Origin: Fasciola hepatica
Lineage: Eukaryota > Platyhelminthes > Trematoda > Plagiorchiida > Fasciolidae
Assembly: GCA_948099385.1 (NCBI GenBank)
Contig: CANUEZ040000179.1
Coordinates: 10,496,001 to 10,560,000, forward strand
Length of the DNA: 64,000 nucleotides
Reading direction: 5' to 3'
This document shows, piece after piece, positions 1 to 10,319 of the stretch; the stretch's first letter is position 1, and each line of letters starts with the position of its first letter. A program made the translations under genes and the position numbers. The notes beneath the pieces were generated by a model. It was not told where the DNA came from. It saw only the letters and a list, made by a program, of their open reading frames with translations, and ran no database searches.

Positions 1-185
1 ATAAGGCATGGCTTACGATGGGTAGTCGAAGCTCGGCCCATTTCAACGGCGTTTCAGATGAAGAGTTTGTGCCTGTGACTAAATGCGCTGTTGGGCTTTC
101 AAGAAAGGCGTAATTTGAAGGGCAGTTAGGGGGTTCTAATTAAAACGGATGAATCCTGGAGGGGGTAAGTGAGGCGCAGAAGGAG

Positions 186-1244
186 CTAGGGGGGATAGAG
201 GTGGTAAGGACTTATGGACATTTGGTGCATTAGCCCGGGGCTTGATGCTATATGCGGATTGTGGTTGAGTGAGGGATAAAGACGAAAAAACGGGAGCGGT
301 CCGGGGGCGGGGTGGAAGTTGAAGCTTGTGCCAAGGTTGCGGACTGCACTGGGATAGTCCACTGAAGGAGAAAATGGGAGACTAGGAATGTTCGACAGGA
401 AGGGTTGAACTTGGTGGTGATATGGGTCTTGGAGGACCCCCAGAGAGGTGAAATCGAATACTCCGTTTCGAGAGGTATAGGGCACGGGAGCGAAGGCATG
501 TTGGACCAGTGGTGGAAAGAAAGGTCTGCCCGGCACCATATTTGGTATCGGGGCAACCTGTATTATCCTTGGGGGCATACGTGGTGGTGCTGAACACGGG
601 TCGAGAGCAGGCCACTGGGTCTCTGGGAAGGACTTACATTGAGTGGGATTGGGCGTGGGTCGGACCCTATTGTGAGTTTTCTGACAATTCGAGCGCAGCT
701 CGAGTAGGCTGGATGCTTGTATCTTTGAACTGGTACTCTCTGTAGGCCTAAAGTCTGCACGGTTAGGTTCAGGTTTGTGGGTGGATCGGTGCGGTTGCCT
801 CCGGGAGCCCACAGATGTTTGACGACTGATTTCCGGTTTTACTTCGGATTGCATGTTAGAGGAGCCCTGGCAGTTAGGCCCCACTCTGTCTGTTTGCGCG
901 TGATGACGGACCGGAGTGGGTCTCGCGTTTGCACGTTTTGTTGGTCCGGAAAGGTTCGTGGAGGAATTGAGAGATCTAGTAAGAGCAGGAGGGACAGGCG
1001 AATGGGCCCAACCGGATGAAGTAGTGGGAGTAGAGGTAGCCTGCATCCTACGAACCCGCTTACTTGGTGGAGGTATGGCCGGTGATGGAGAGGCCCCTAA
1101 CGCCCGATCTACAGTGCCGTTGTTAGGGGCAGGTGAGGTGGATGCGCTGCGGGTGGGGGTCAAAGCTGCATCTAGAAGTACCTGTCGCCCACTGGATGTT
1201 ACCTGGTGGTCCGACGAGGGTGAGCTGTCAAGGTCGACAGGCAC
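186..1244 (-). CDS. LINE-A ORF1-like protein, open for 352 codons
   Basis: This is the longest uninterrupted LINE ORF in the window. The protein is rich in Pro, Ser, Thr and Arg, with no zinc knuckle or coiled coil that I can see, so a nucleic-acid-binding ORF1 role is inferred from position only. The last 120 residues match a second copy on the plus strand at 9720-10070 (shared segments such as PGRPFFPPL and PLPFFRLYPSLNHN). Homology continues past the stop through 1-185, matching 10120-10260, where the second copy goes on to an endonuclease ORF. I therefore call it the first ORF of a two-ORF LINE whose ORF2 would lie off the left edge. The ATG at 1244 is simply the first in the open frame; the true start could differ. 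The second copy carries several stops while this one has none, so this copy is younger or was kept open by chance. Confidence 0.55.
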   Translation of the reverse strand: MPVDLDSSPSSDHQVTSSGRQVLLDAALTPTRSASTSPAPNNGTVDRALGASPSPAIPPPSKRVRRMQATSTPTTSSGWAHSPVPPALTRSLNSSTNLSGPTKRANARPTPVRHHAQTDRVGPNCQGSSNMQSEVKPEISRQTSVGSRRQPHRSTHKPEPNRADFRPTESTSSKIQASSLLELRSNCQKTHNRVRPTPNPTQCKSFPETQWPALDPCSAPPRMPPRIIQVAPIPNMVPGRPFFPPLVQHAFAPVPYTSRNGVFDFTSLGVLQDPYHHQVQPFLSNIPSLPFSPSVDYPSAVRNLGTSFNFHPAPGPLPFFRLYPSLNHNPHIASSPGLMHQMSISPYHLYPP

Positions 1245-1264
1245 CTGAATTGATATGTGGTTGT

Positions 1265-2360
1265 GTTAAACCAAGGCTGGTGCCCGCAAACTGAAAATGC
1301 TCAGTCATAATCCCGCACCACAAGAAAGGTCCACTGCATGAGGCAACTAACTACCGTCTCATTAACTATACACCTATCCTCTCTCGGCTAATGGAAAAAA
1401 TCGTAAAAGAACACATCGTAAAGCACCTATTTCAAATGGACATTATTAATCCTAAACAACACGGTTTCCTTCGGCCAAGATCTTGCGCAACCTGCCAACT
1501 CGATTTTTCGAATCTCATCACTGAAATGGCAGACAATGGAATGGCCCTTACAGTACTTTACTTGGAAATGTCAAAGGCATTTGACCGCATGCCACACCCA
1601 CATTTTCTGGCCAAAATCCGATCCCTTGGCATTACATAAACGCAAGCTACCTCCAGGATTCTTAGCCGTTTGTGGTTCAGCCATTGCTAACAAGCAAATC
1701 TTTCGAGACTTTGGCTTAAACTATTCCTGCACATTCAATTTCTCGGAATATTCGGCCCTCCAAGTCGCTAAGACCAGAAAGCGCCTGGGGCTAATATTTC
1801 GCTCCTTCCGACCTCGAAACTGCATTCTTTCCCTTCATAAATCTCATGCCAGACATTTATTAGAATACTGCCCGCTGATTTTTTTTGAAATATGCGGAAA
1901 TCAAAAAGAGTTTGTATCTAATCAGGTCAACGTAGTTTTACCAAGCGAATGATTGGAGGGAGCTCATCCCTCACTTATAAGGAACGCTACTTCTTTTTCA
2001 AACTAGACCCTTTATGGCTTCGCCGTATGAAACTGAACCTTATCTTCTTGTATAACATCCTTCGCAGCCGGACATATACTTCTAAACAATTGCACTTTGC
2101 ACTCGTTTCCAGCTATCCACTAAGTTCTAGAATTCTTACCCTTTCAAACCCCAGTTACAAACACTAGCCTACGTTGAGACTTCTTTGTCACAGTGTAATA
2201 TAACTTATGGAATAAATTACAGCTAGAAATACGCAGTTCTACTTCCAGCCATCGGTTTAGAATTGCGTTTGATAAGTTCCTCGCGGTTACCCAAACCTTA
2301 CGGCTCCTCAATGTAGACATACCCCATGACCAAGCCTATGAGAAAGGTCTAGACTTTTGA
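1265..2360 (+). pseudogene. LINE-C reverse transcriptase fragment (CR1/Jockey-like)
   Basis: The fragment starts inside the RT finger region (PHHKKGPLHEATNYR near 1315), continues through QHGFLRPRSC at about 1460 and the first palm motif YLEMSKAFDRMPH near 1560-1590, then breaks at a stop after 1639. The second palm motif (YADD type) is missing. The C-terminal part resumes in another frame: FKLDPLWLRRMKLNL near 2000, then a WNKLQLEI segment and LNVDIPHDQAYEKGLDF near 2200-2360. The same blocks occur in the same order in the copies at 18778-21135 (minus) and 28640-31472 (plus). The end resembles the end of the latter copy, and an AATAAA-containing stretch follows near 2395-2405. It is 5' truncated, internally deleted and non-functional. 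Confidence 0.8.
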
Positions 2361-2700
2361 ATCGCGCAAACACCGGCGGTCTGTGACAGATGGAATCAAA
2401 TAAACGTCCTTAGTTTTTCTGCCTTCTGCAATCGAAAAGCTAGTCCAGAGAGTCACTGTCTATTATTGTTGCCGCTTTGTATCGATTCCCATTTATCCTC
2501 AGCTGGGAGCATCCCAGACTACACCCCTCTACTTTTTCTCTATTTCCGGACCTTCATTCGTGCGTACCTTTCTCTCGATGAGTCTTAATACTCTGAAGAC
2601 CACACCGGTCACTAACCTGGCCTATGCATCTATCTGACCGTCGGCTATTTGCAAGATACCAGACCGATGCTTCCTTGGTTACTTTTCGGGATCCCCTGTT
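2361..2700. other. Unassigned spacer after the LINE-C 3' end
   Basis: It begins as the likely 3' untranslated tail of the LINE-C fragment (AATAAA-like at about 2399). I see no coding or structured feature in the rest. The right-hand part may be an upstream extension of the R1 repeat, since a similar stretch precedes the R1 head at 32040-32135. Confidence 0.4.
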
Positions 2701-2960
2701 GCCTGGTCTCCTGATCGCGGACTACCTGATACCTCTGGCCTTTTGGCCCCACCAAGAAAACTTGTCATTCTTAACGGTGAGGGGCGCGGTAAGATCCACC
2801 GCTTTGACCGGCGCACGTCGAGCGTGCAGGACGACTGCAACGATGTGCGGGCGCAACTAGGTTGGCGGATCGAACCTCCTGTCACCAGAATTGGTTTTCA
2901 GGTTAGGTGTCCAGCGCACGGCCAGCCTCACCCACTAGCACCAGTTGCCGATTGAAAAAC
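2700..2960 (+). repeat. R1 head module, copy b
   Basis: The GC-rich block from about 2785 (GGGGCGCGGT..AGATCCACCGC) to 2955 (CCCACCCACTAGCACCAGTTG) is shared with R1 copies at 3860-4050 (plus), 32135-32310 (plus), 37920-38130 (minus) and 48560-48770 (minus). Upstream, copies b and the one at 32040 share a different flank from copies a and e, suggesting two head variants. No recognisable R1 body follows here, so the copy is truncated or very diverged. Confidence 0.7.
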
Positions 2961-3600
2961 AACGTCCCCTGCATCTTACTTCTGCCACCCATTGCCTTCT
3001 CCAACGTTCCTGAACAAGGTTTACTATACGCCAGGTCAAGTTCCAAATCAACATATGCACATATACTCACTCGGCCCAGAAAAGTACCCTACTATTCGCC
3101 ACTACTGACATTTACATCCATCGACTTTTCTTTTATTTGTCTGAACTGATGCCATGTTTACCCTCATTCTATTATATCCAGTTACCGGATTCTGTACCCC
3201 GAAACATGGAACGGCTTCACTGTTCAGATCTTTATTATGAATATCGCAATTCCTGATATACTCTTGAGGAGACCATTCATCCACTTGGTAATTTTATGTC
3301 ACCGCTACATTTGTCTAAACAAAACCATCACTTAAAGATTCGTTTCTCACCTGCCAACAATTCCACACAGAACGACATGGTCCTCCTTTCAGCGCTTCAT
3401 CTGCGTGACACCAGCACTATGTTCATTGTATCTTTCCACTGCATCTTTTCTCATTCAGCCATTTGCACTTCATGAAAGTTGCATTGGCAACGAAGTATCC
3501 ACAATCCAGGATATAAATAGTTTGATTGCCTCTTTAGATTTTCATGTCAGACTTCAGCATATCCAGCTATGCAATCATCTGCACTTCCTGAGAGCTGTTC
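2961..3600. other. Unassigned AT-rich stretch
   Basis: I see no coding region or RNA gene here. The composition, pyrimidine-rich on the plus strand, resembles the R1 body. The stretch may be diverged R1 sequence upstream of the copy that follows, but I cannot align it by eye. Confidence 0.35.
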
Positions 3601-6125
3601 ATATGTACTGCGCTTCTCTATCCCTTTTCCCTTTCCAGTGATCCTCAGTGACGGCCAACCACTTCGGGCACTGTACTTACCATCTCCCTGGCAGGTGCAC
3701 CTGGATAATATTGCCACACGGTCGTCTACCACTCGCTGTTTCCGTTGGCTCTCCTGTCCATGGTCTCACGTCTCGGTCAATTGTTCCTGGTTCACGCACC
3801 CCCATCGCGGTCGTTTTGTCCCCTGTACAATTATCCATGAACACTCGTGCCACTCCCAACAGTGCGGGGCGCGGTCAGATCCACCGCTATGGCCGGCGCA
3901 CATCGGGCGTGCAGGCCGTCTGCAACGATGTGCGAGCGCAACTAGACTGGTGGATCACACCTCCTGCGTTCACTTCACGAAGTGTTTTTCAGGTTGGGTG
4001 GCCAGCGCACGGCCAGTCCCACCCACTAGCACCAGTTGCGGATGGCACCCTCTAACTTTTCTTGGACTACCGAATCCAATACTGTCGGTTGAAAATTGCA
4101 TGCTCCTAATCCTTTTTCCGCCACAGCTTGTTCACCTATAGCTCTTATCATCTGTTTTCACTTCCCATTTTTGTCGCCCTACCACGGTATGCACACCTAC
4201 CCGTTTTGTCCTTCCCCCTATTGCCTCTCTCTACATCAACTTTCACTGCATTGAGTCACTATCGTCCTAACCACTCTTCTCTGTCGACGCTCGCCAATAA
4301 CTCTTTTCCCACCTGCCGTCATGGCTGGCTTCTAGCATCTATGCGCTTGGTGTTACCCTCTGCTCAGAACGCCCATTGATAGCCTCCTTAAACCTGTCGT
4401 TCTGTTAAATCCTCCCTCATGCCCAATGCCATGATGCGCCAATCGCACCCGCACTCATGACCAATCCGCTTATTAGAACTTGCCGCTCCAAACTTCGCAT
4501 CTTTTGCAGTCGTATTTATTATCTAAGAACCGCCACTATATCTTCCTCACTTGGCTCCGCGATTCTTCCGTGGTTCTTTCCAGTGTCCTGATTAGTATCC
4601 ACCTGTTCAATTGTCTGCCGGCACACAGCTCTCCAGCTCCATTGCCCCAACTCCGTTGCGCATTCATTTTTTTGTGGCCTTTTTGTTCTATTACTGGTTC
4701 ACTTACCTCGGAGCGTCCAGCTTCCATGGCCGTCTCCTTCGTGTTTCATCTGTAGTAAAATGATCTGATTGGGATTTCTTACCTGTGTCTCCTCGGTCAT
4801 TGCTTTCATCCCTTGATCAGTTTATTGCTCGCTACAGGCATTTTTCTGCACCATACAGTGTGGTCCGCTTTTCCATGTTCCACCATTGTGATGACAACGT
4901 TACGTCGTGAAGTTCTTTTACAGTTCCAAATTGTTTGACCTGTCACTACCCGATTCCTCTAGTCCGTCACTACATCTCGCACCTGCATTGATCAAATAAT
5001 TAGGCCCATTCTTACCTGTTTTCCTTGATCCTGTCTTTCATCTTCACTCTTCCATGAACTGCTCCTCACAGTCTCCATCACTTCTGTGCTTCCGCGTTCT
5101 ATTTTTCTCTCCGCTGGGCTGCCATGTGCACTTGTCATGAAGTTAATCCACCACGATATTCCAAAGTTACTTCTACAACCATTTGATCTAACCTTACCTA
5201 CTCCTCCTAATGACTGAAAATTTCTTTCTAGGACCCCATTGTTATTGCTCCTGCTTCTCTTATACCCATACACATATATAATAAATCTAGCTATATATAT
5301 ATATATATAGAGCCAGCCGTCCCATTTACACACTCATTCACTCACGTTTGACAACGAGTCCTAGTTTGGATCGAAACGTCACAATAAACGTTTTACAACT
5401 CAGCGTACGCCTTGACTTCTCTATAAAATATATATATATAAACTTACGCATATATATCTATGTGCACGCGCTCTGCATCTTGCAGTTCCTCACCGGCCTT
5501 TTATCTTGCTATCTTCCCAACGTTCGTCATCATAGGCACCCATCAACTCTACATCTGTGCCCCACATCTACCGTATCCAATCCTTCTAAATCGTTTTTGT
5601 CGTCTAATCATCCCTCTACGTCTTTCATTGCTCGCTGCCTGTTTTACGGTGTTTTGTGTCCTGTCCGCCGACAATCCCCTGCAAAGTACCAATGCCTCAT
5701 TGATATCTAATCCACTGCAGTGCACCTCGCCTTTTTCCTTATCGTTCCTCGCTACTGCAGTTTCTTATACCGATTTCCAGCCTTTCTTATGTTTACCAGT
5801 CGGCCTCCATATGTAATTTCCCGGACCAGCCATTCAGTCCATCTGACCTTGACTTTCAAACTCACCGGGCATCCATTCAAATCCGCTCTTGGGCTCATTT
5901 AAACTCCACACAATCTCTATGGTGTGCATGCGTTTATCCTATTTTCATCCTACCCTATCCCCCCTTCTGAGCCATTTTATCCAATATTTTCGTGAGAGTT
6001 TCCATATTTCCACGAATTATGTCTGTCCATTCCATCACCTGTATCAACAAAATCATGCACATGGCATGCTTTGGGTTTTTCCGAAATAAACCATTATTAT
6101 TATCATTATTATTACTACTGCTTTT
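3600..6125 (+). mobile_element. R1 long non-coding retroelement-like repeat, copy a
   Basis: This is the most complete plus-strand R1 copy, about 2.5 kb. In order it holds a 5' region (3650-3850) matching the reverse strand at 38130-38310, the GC-rich head (3860-4050), a body with the marker AATACTGTCGGTTGAAAATT (near 4078), a conserved region around the ATATA stretch (5270-5460), a segment around CTGCAGTTCCTCACCGGCC-like sequence (near 5475), and a 3' end with a hairpin, AATAAA and a TTATTA-type tail (6066-6120). Matching segments recur in minus orientation at 33123-35080, 36000-38320, and 39747-41336 plus 48041-48790. No ORF is conserved between copies, so it appears non-autonomous. The 5' boundary is uncertain and may lie further left. 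Confidence 0.7.
5292..5309. repeat. AT dinucleotide microsatellite inside R1 copy a
   Basis: A short (AT)9 run; a second TA run lies at 5428-5440. Both fall in the same part of R1 where other copies carry TA runs (33774-33782, 36494-36521, 40421-40439), just downstream of a CTCCTGCTYCTCTTATA-like segment. Confidence 0.85.
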
Positions 6126-7545
6126 ATACGACCGCATCAGTCAACCATATGTCCACCTCGCGCATCCACTGGTACCAACTTTAGACGCTTTCATGCTACT
6201 CACCAAAGAACCCAGAAAAACCCATAGTTGTATCAATTTTCACTCATCTATGAACCCCTGCTGCTGTTTCACCAAGATATCATGGTCAGCCACCTGCACC
6301 ACAATCCACAGAGCGCTTTTTCTACACCTTTAGCTGAAAACCAACTACCTGTAACTTAGGCTGACGTTATTCTGTTTGTCCCCCCCACCGAAAGTCTCAG
6401 GTTGGACTTTCCTCAACGTACCTAGTCACACGATTATCTGCTCTTTTTGAAGGCTCCAGCGATGTACTACCTCAGTTTATTCCGTTAGATATTAAACATT
6501 TAAACCACTACTATGCCTACTTCGTTGTAAATTTGTATTCCTCATCTGTAAGTCTTGGAGTAACCACCGAAAAACCAATATTTGAGCACCGTTTTACTCA
6601 CCTATTACCAATTGCCATGTTTTCATCAGTCCCCCACGATTGAGCATCTACGACAAAGAACCCTGCGAAAGCAATTTCTCGAAACTTTTGCTGGAAATGA
6701 ACTATAAGTCTACCAAGTTATGGACCTTCCGGTTGTGTCCCAAGTGCTCCATGTCAGACTCTTACCAGCGTATCTCTTTAGGAGATTCTTTATATATTTT
6801 ACCAGCATAGTTTATGCACCACCCCCATACGACTTCATAAGATCATCGTATATCAACTCCTCTGTCCACACTGTTGTCAACTTGTGTTCACCATTGAACC
6901 TGAAACGAACCCTTTATTGGAATCGTGTTCCTCTCACCTGTCATTTTTCGCCACTCTGCTCCATTAAAATTTCCAGGCCTGAGCATCTACATCCCCCTCT
7001 TTATGAGGGCGTCCTCCACAAACTCTCGATGAACAGTAAGTAATAATTCAGTGGTAAAAAGGACTGTTTCAGTTACGCAATTAACATTGCCAGAGGACAC
7101 CACAAATCCTTCGGTATTATATTTCTGCTATTTTTTGGTTCATCTGGGCTACTGCTTCAAGTGCATGTCCTTCATCACCAAAAATTCTCTAATTTTTCGT
7201 TGGTGCTTTTTCGAAGGTTTTCTTCGTCAGTTGACTCGCCCCTGCGACTTTACATCGATGCTATCCGAAATATTGCGCGTTTTTACTTCATCCTCACTTT
7301 ACTTCATCACATATCTCTACCGCGGAGCCCATTTTGCCCACTTCGGAGAGGTGCGCCCAACTGACCTTCAAACTCCAATTTGCGGGCATTCATTAGTGCG
7401 ACCACTAAAACCCATACACTTTCTTGCTGCATTTACCCGAAAGAATATCCAAGGAACTTTTTGTGAACTCAATTGTATCTTATGATCATGCAACCAAGCA
7501 TGCTTCGGGTGTCCCCGAAATAAACCATTATTATTACTATTAGAC
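6126..7545 (+). repeat. R1-like sequence, copy c, with intact 3' hairpin and TTA tail
   Basis: The 3' end at 7499-7545 is the clearest R1 terminus in the window: a perfect 6-bp stem TTCGGG/CCCGAA (7504-7509 and 7514-7519) with a TGTC loop, overlapping AATAAA (7519-7524), then a TTATTATTACTATTA tail. The stretch before it (about 7350-7500) aligns loosely with 5820-6060 of copy a, for example CTGACCTTCAAACTC. From 6126 to about 7340 I see no coding feature and only R1-like pyrimidine-rich composition. The tail abuts an interrupted LINE-E reverse transcriptase on the opposite strand, as if this copy had inserted there. Confidence 0.5.
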
Positions 7546-8006
7546 ATCTGTTCCCTGACTATTCGCTCCAGGCATTTGCACAGTACTGAAGCTAAGCTAA
7601 CCGGCCGGTAATTTTCGGCCTTTTGCCGGGGTCCGCTCATGTAGATTCCTAACACTGTGGCCGTCCTCCAGTCTCCAGGCACAATTCCCTCTTCGAGTGA
7701 CGTTTCATCATCACCGGAGACGTCAGGGCCTCGGCCAGGGGCTGAAAGATTGCTGAGTGAATTCCATCTGGACCTGCTGCTTTGTTTCTATTCAAGGTTT
7801 GCAACTGCGCGTACACTTCTCCTACAGTAAGTTCGGGTATCGGAGGCACCTATGGGCCCTCCATTCTTTCCTCTGATTTTTTCTGGTCGATGTATGCTCT
7901 TGAAGAATGCCAAGAGCATGTCAACCTCGTCTTTGTCGCTTAGAGCTAGTTGTCCCCGGGCTCCTTCCAAAGTTGATACACTTTCTCTCGTACGCCAGTA
8001 GGTCAC
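7546..8006 (-). pseudogene. LINE-E reverse transcriptase N-terminal fragment (CR1-like)
   Basis: Reading leftward from 8006: a pre-RT linker (ESVSTLEGARGQLALSDKD, then DMLLAFFKSIHRPE), the RT-0/1 region IPELTVGEVYAQLQTLNRNK followed by AAGPDGIHSAIF, a frameshift near 7680, then PGDWRTATVLGIY and ENYRPVSLASVLCKCLERI. These are hallmark N-terminal RT motifs of CR1-type LINEs. The reading is cut at about 7546 by the R1 TTA tail and at about 8006 by the CTGAA-type tail of the next LINE. The catalytic palm is absent. It is a dead fragment sandwiched between two later insertions. Confidence 0.8.
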
Positions 8007-8009
8007 TGT

Positions 8010-9310
8010 AATTGATTCAATTCAATTCAGTTCAGTTCAGTTTGCGCAGGAAAGGGAACGGCCAAGGCCAATCGGGCGTCCAGAATTCCTTCGATGGTAT
8101 GCACGCCAGTTATGCACCCACCACTGCCGAGTTTATTCCGTCGAAATCCCGCTAAAAGTGAGAGGGAAACGGAAAACCTCATCGCAAGTTAACTGCGAGA
8201 ACATTTTGCATAGTAAGCTTTCGCTGAGACAGTAGGCGAAAAGCGAAAAGTCGATTAAAACAAGTCCAGAAGGGCCACAGTGCTCCCCGTCATCCATCTA
8301 GTTAACACACTCAAAGCTCACTGCAAGGGAGTATCTCGTACCACTTGCGATCAAGGGCACCTTTGAGGTATTGGGCGGTCTGCAGATCTACCTTTCCACC
8401 AGGCAGACCGTTCCAACTGTCCACAACCCTGTTGCTGAAGAAGTGCGATCTAGCCATCAACCTAGATCGAACGTTTGCCAGCTTCTTTTCGTGTCCATTT
8501 TTTCTGGAATCTAAAGCCACTTGGAATGGACTATCCGGTCTAAGGCCAAAAAGCCCTTCATTGTCTTGAGCGATTCTTTGAGATCCCCTCGACTTCTTCT
8601 CCTTTCCATTGACGAGAGATTCAGATCACAGAGCCCCTGCTCTTACGTCTCACCTCTCTACCTTTCAGCCTTTCGTGTGGCGAGATGTTGAGGCTTCTCT
8701 ATGCATGTGGCGCCTTTTTATGGGAAGATAACCAAGCCTGCACACTACCTTTTAAGTGAGGTCATACTAAGGCCACTTAAATGGGTACAAATATCTCCGG
8801 CTCCCGGCAAGACAAAGCTGATCTCAGTCTAAAGAGCTCCCCACGAGCCTATTGCGAAGCAGTGTTGCACTGCTCCGACCACTTTAAGTCATTGTTCATG
8901 GTGACCCCACAGTCTTTAACCACACTGACTGCCCCTATGGTGAACAGTCCTTGATCATGAGCGATAGTTAAGCTCTCTGTTGCCTTTGAAAACAAATGAC
9001 CTTTTCAGCGTTCAGAGGCAAGTCCCATTTGTATGCCCAGTCCAGGAAAGTACACATATCCCTGACCAAGTCCACCCTACCCTCAGATCCAACAATCTTC
9101 ATATCATCCGCAAAAATAAAGCTGGGCGATTAGAGAGCGGATGCCAGGTAGTTAATAAATAACCCTAATTGGGTCGGGCCCAGGACGGATCCCTGAGGTA
9201 CACCACTGGTGACATTCATCAAACTGGTGCACCCGTCCCCCACTTCGACGTAGAACGTCCTGTGGGGAAGGAAGTCCGCCAGACACGTATACTGGTCAAT
9301 AAGCCAGTCC
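8010..9310 (-). pseudogene. LINE-A-type RT, palm to C terminus, with 3' UTR and CTGAA tail
   Basis: Read on the minus strand from 9310: FLPHRTFYVEVG, the RT motif VTSGVPQGSVLGP (near 9200), the catalytic FADD motif (FIFADDMKIVG near 9110), a KDCGVTMNNDLKWSEQC segment (about 8925-8880) and, after frameshifts, the C terminus at 8520-8311 with HFFSNRVVDSWNGLPGG. A 3' untranslated region (8310-8046) follows, then a short tandem tail of CTGAA/TTGAA units at about 8017-8045. This domain series is characteristic of CR1-like LINEs. At about 9310 it meets a plus-strand LINE-A copy head to head, so both elements lost their 5' parts or one inserted into the other. It has several frameshifts and is inactive. 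Confidence 0.8.
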
Positions 9311-10290
9311 CCGTGCTGTTACTTGATCTCTTACATCTTCCGGGAACCTTACCGAGACAACGAAACGTGTAAACGCGAGACCCACTCCGGTTTGTCACCA
9401 TGGACAAACAGATAGAGTGAGACATCACTTCCAGGGCTCTTTACCATTCAGTTCGCGGTCAAACCGGAAAGCAATAGGAGGACACCTAAAGGCTCCAGGC
9501 AGCGACCTCAGCGATTCACCCACAAACCAGCGTCCAACTTTGCAAGCTCTAGGCCCACAGAAGTCAGTGGCTTAAGGACGCAAGCATCCAGCCTACACGA
9601 GCCGTACTTGAATCATCAACATACTTACAACAGGGCCCAACCCACACCCAAAGCTCCTCAAAAGCAAGCCTACACAGAGACCTAGGGACCGGCTTTTGAC
9701 TCTTGTTCAGCATTACCACGAATGCCCCAAGGATGTCGCAGGGTCCGGTCGATACCAAGCAGGGTGCCCGGGAGACCTTTCCTTCCGCCTCTGGCCCAAC
9801 GTACTTCCGCTTCCGTAACCTGTATTTCTCCAAACGGGGTGTTCGGTTTCACTCCTCCAGTGGTCTTCCAGGACCCATGTCACCACCTGGTTAAACTCTT
9901 TTCGCCCGATGTCCCTAGCTTCTCACTTCCTCCCTCCGAGGACTACCTAAATGCAGTCCACTACATCGGTACAAGGCCGGACTTCCGATCCGCTTTCAGA
10001 CCGCTCCCGTTTTTTCTTCCTTATCCCTCACTCAACCACAATACCCACATCACAGCAAGCTCCTGGTAATGCACCAGCAGTCCTTGAGTCCCTACCACTG
10101 CTGTCTCCCCCAGTTCCATCCCCGCCTCGCCTACCCCCTCCAGGATTGGGCCTTTTCAAGCAGAACCCTCTAACCTTCCCTCATGTTACGCCCACCTCGA
10201 AAGCCCAGCAGCGCATCCGTCCAAAGGCATACATTTTTCACCAGGAGCACCGTCAAATTGGGCAGAGTTTCCACTGCATATCGTAAGACA
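9311..10290 (+). pseudogene. LINE-A ORF1, second and decayed copy
   Basis: It is homologous along its length to the reverse-strand ORF at 186-1244. The block around 9320-9400 matches the complement of 890-975, and the frames at 9703-9894 and 9722-10069 match the last 120 residues (PGRPFLPPL, PLPFFLPYPSLNHNTH). Stops and frameshifts break it into at least three frames. An endonuclease begins 30 bases downstream, which supports reading the 186-1244 protein as ORF1 of a two-ORF LINE. Confidence 0.65.
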
Positions 10291-10319
10291 CCCTCTATCC
10301 GACGATTCTTCATCACCAA

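Noticed and set aside
3860..4050. R1 head as a tRNA-derived SINE with an internal RNA polymerase III promoter
   Set aside because: GGTGGATCACACC is only loosely like a B box, and no convincing A box or cloverleaf could be drawn.
4128..4379. Similar reading frames in R1 copies (4128-4379 plus and 34708-35124 minus) as a conserved R1 protein
   Set aside because: The similarity follows nucleotide homology, both frames shift and stop differently, and other copies do not keep them open.
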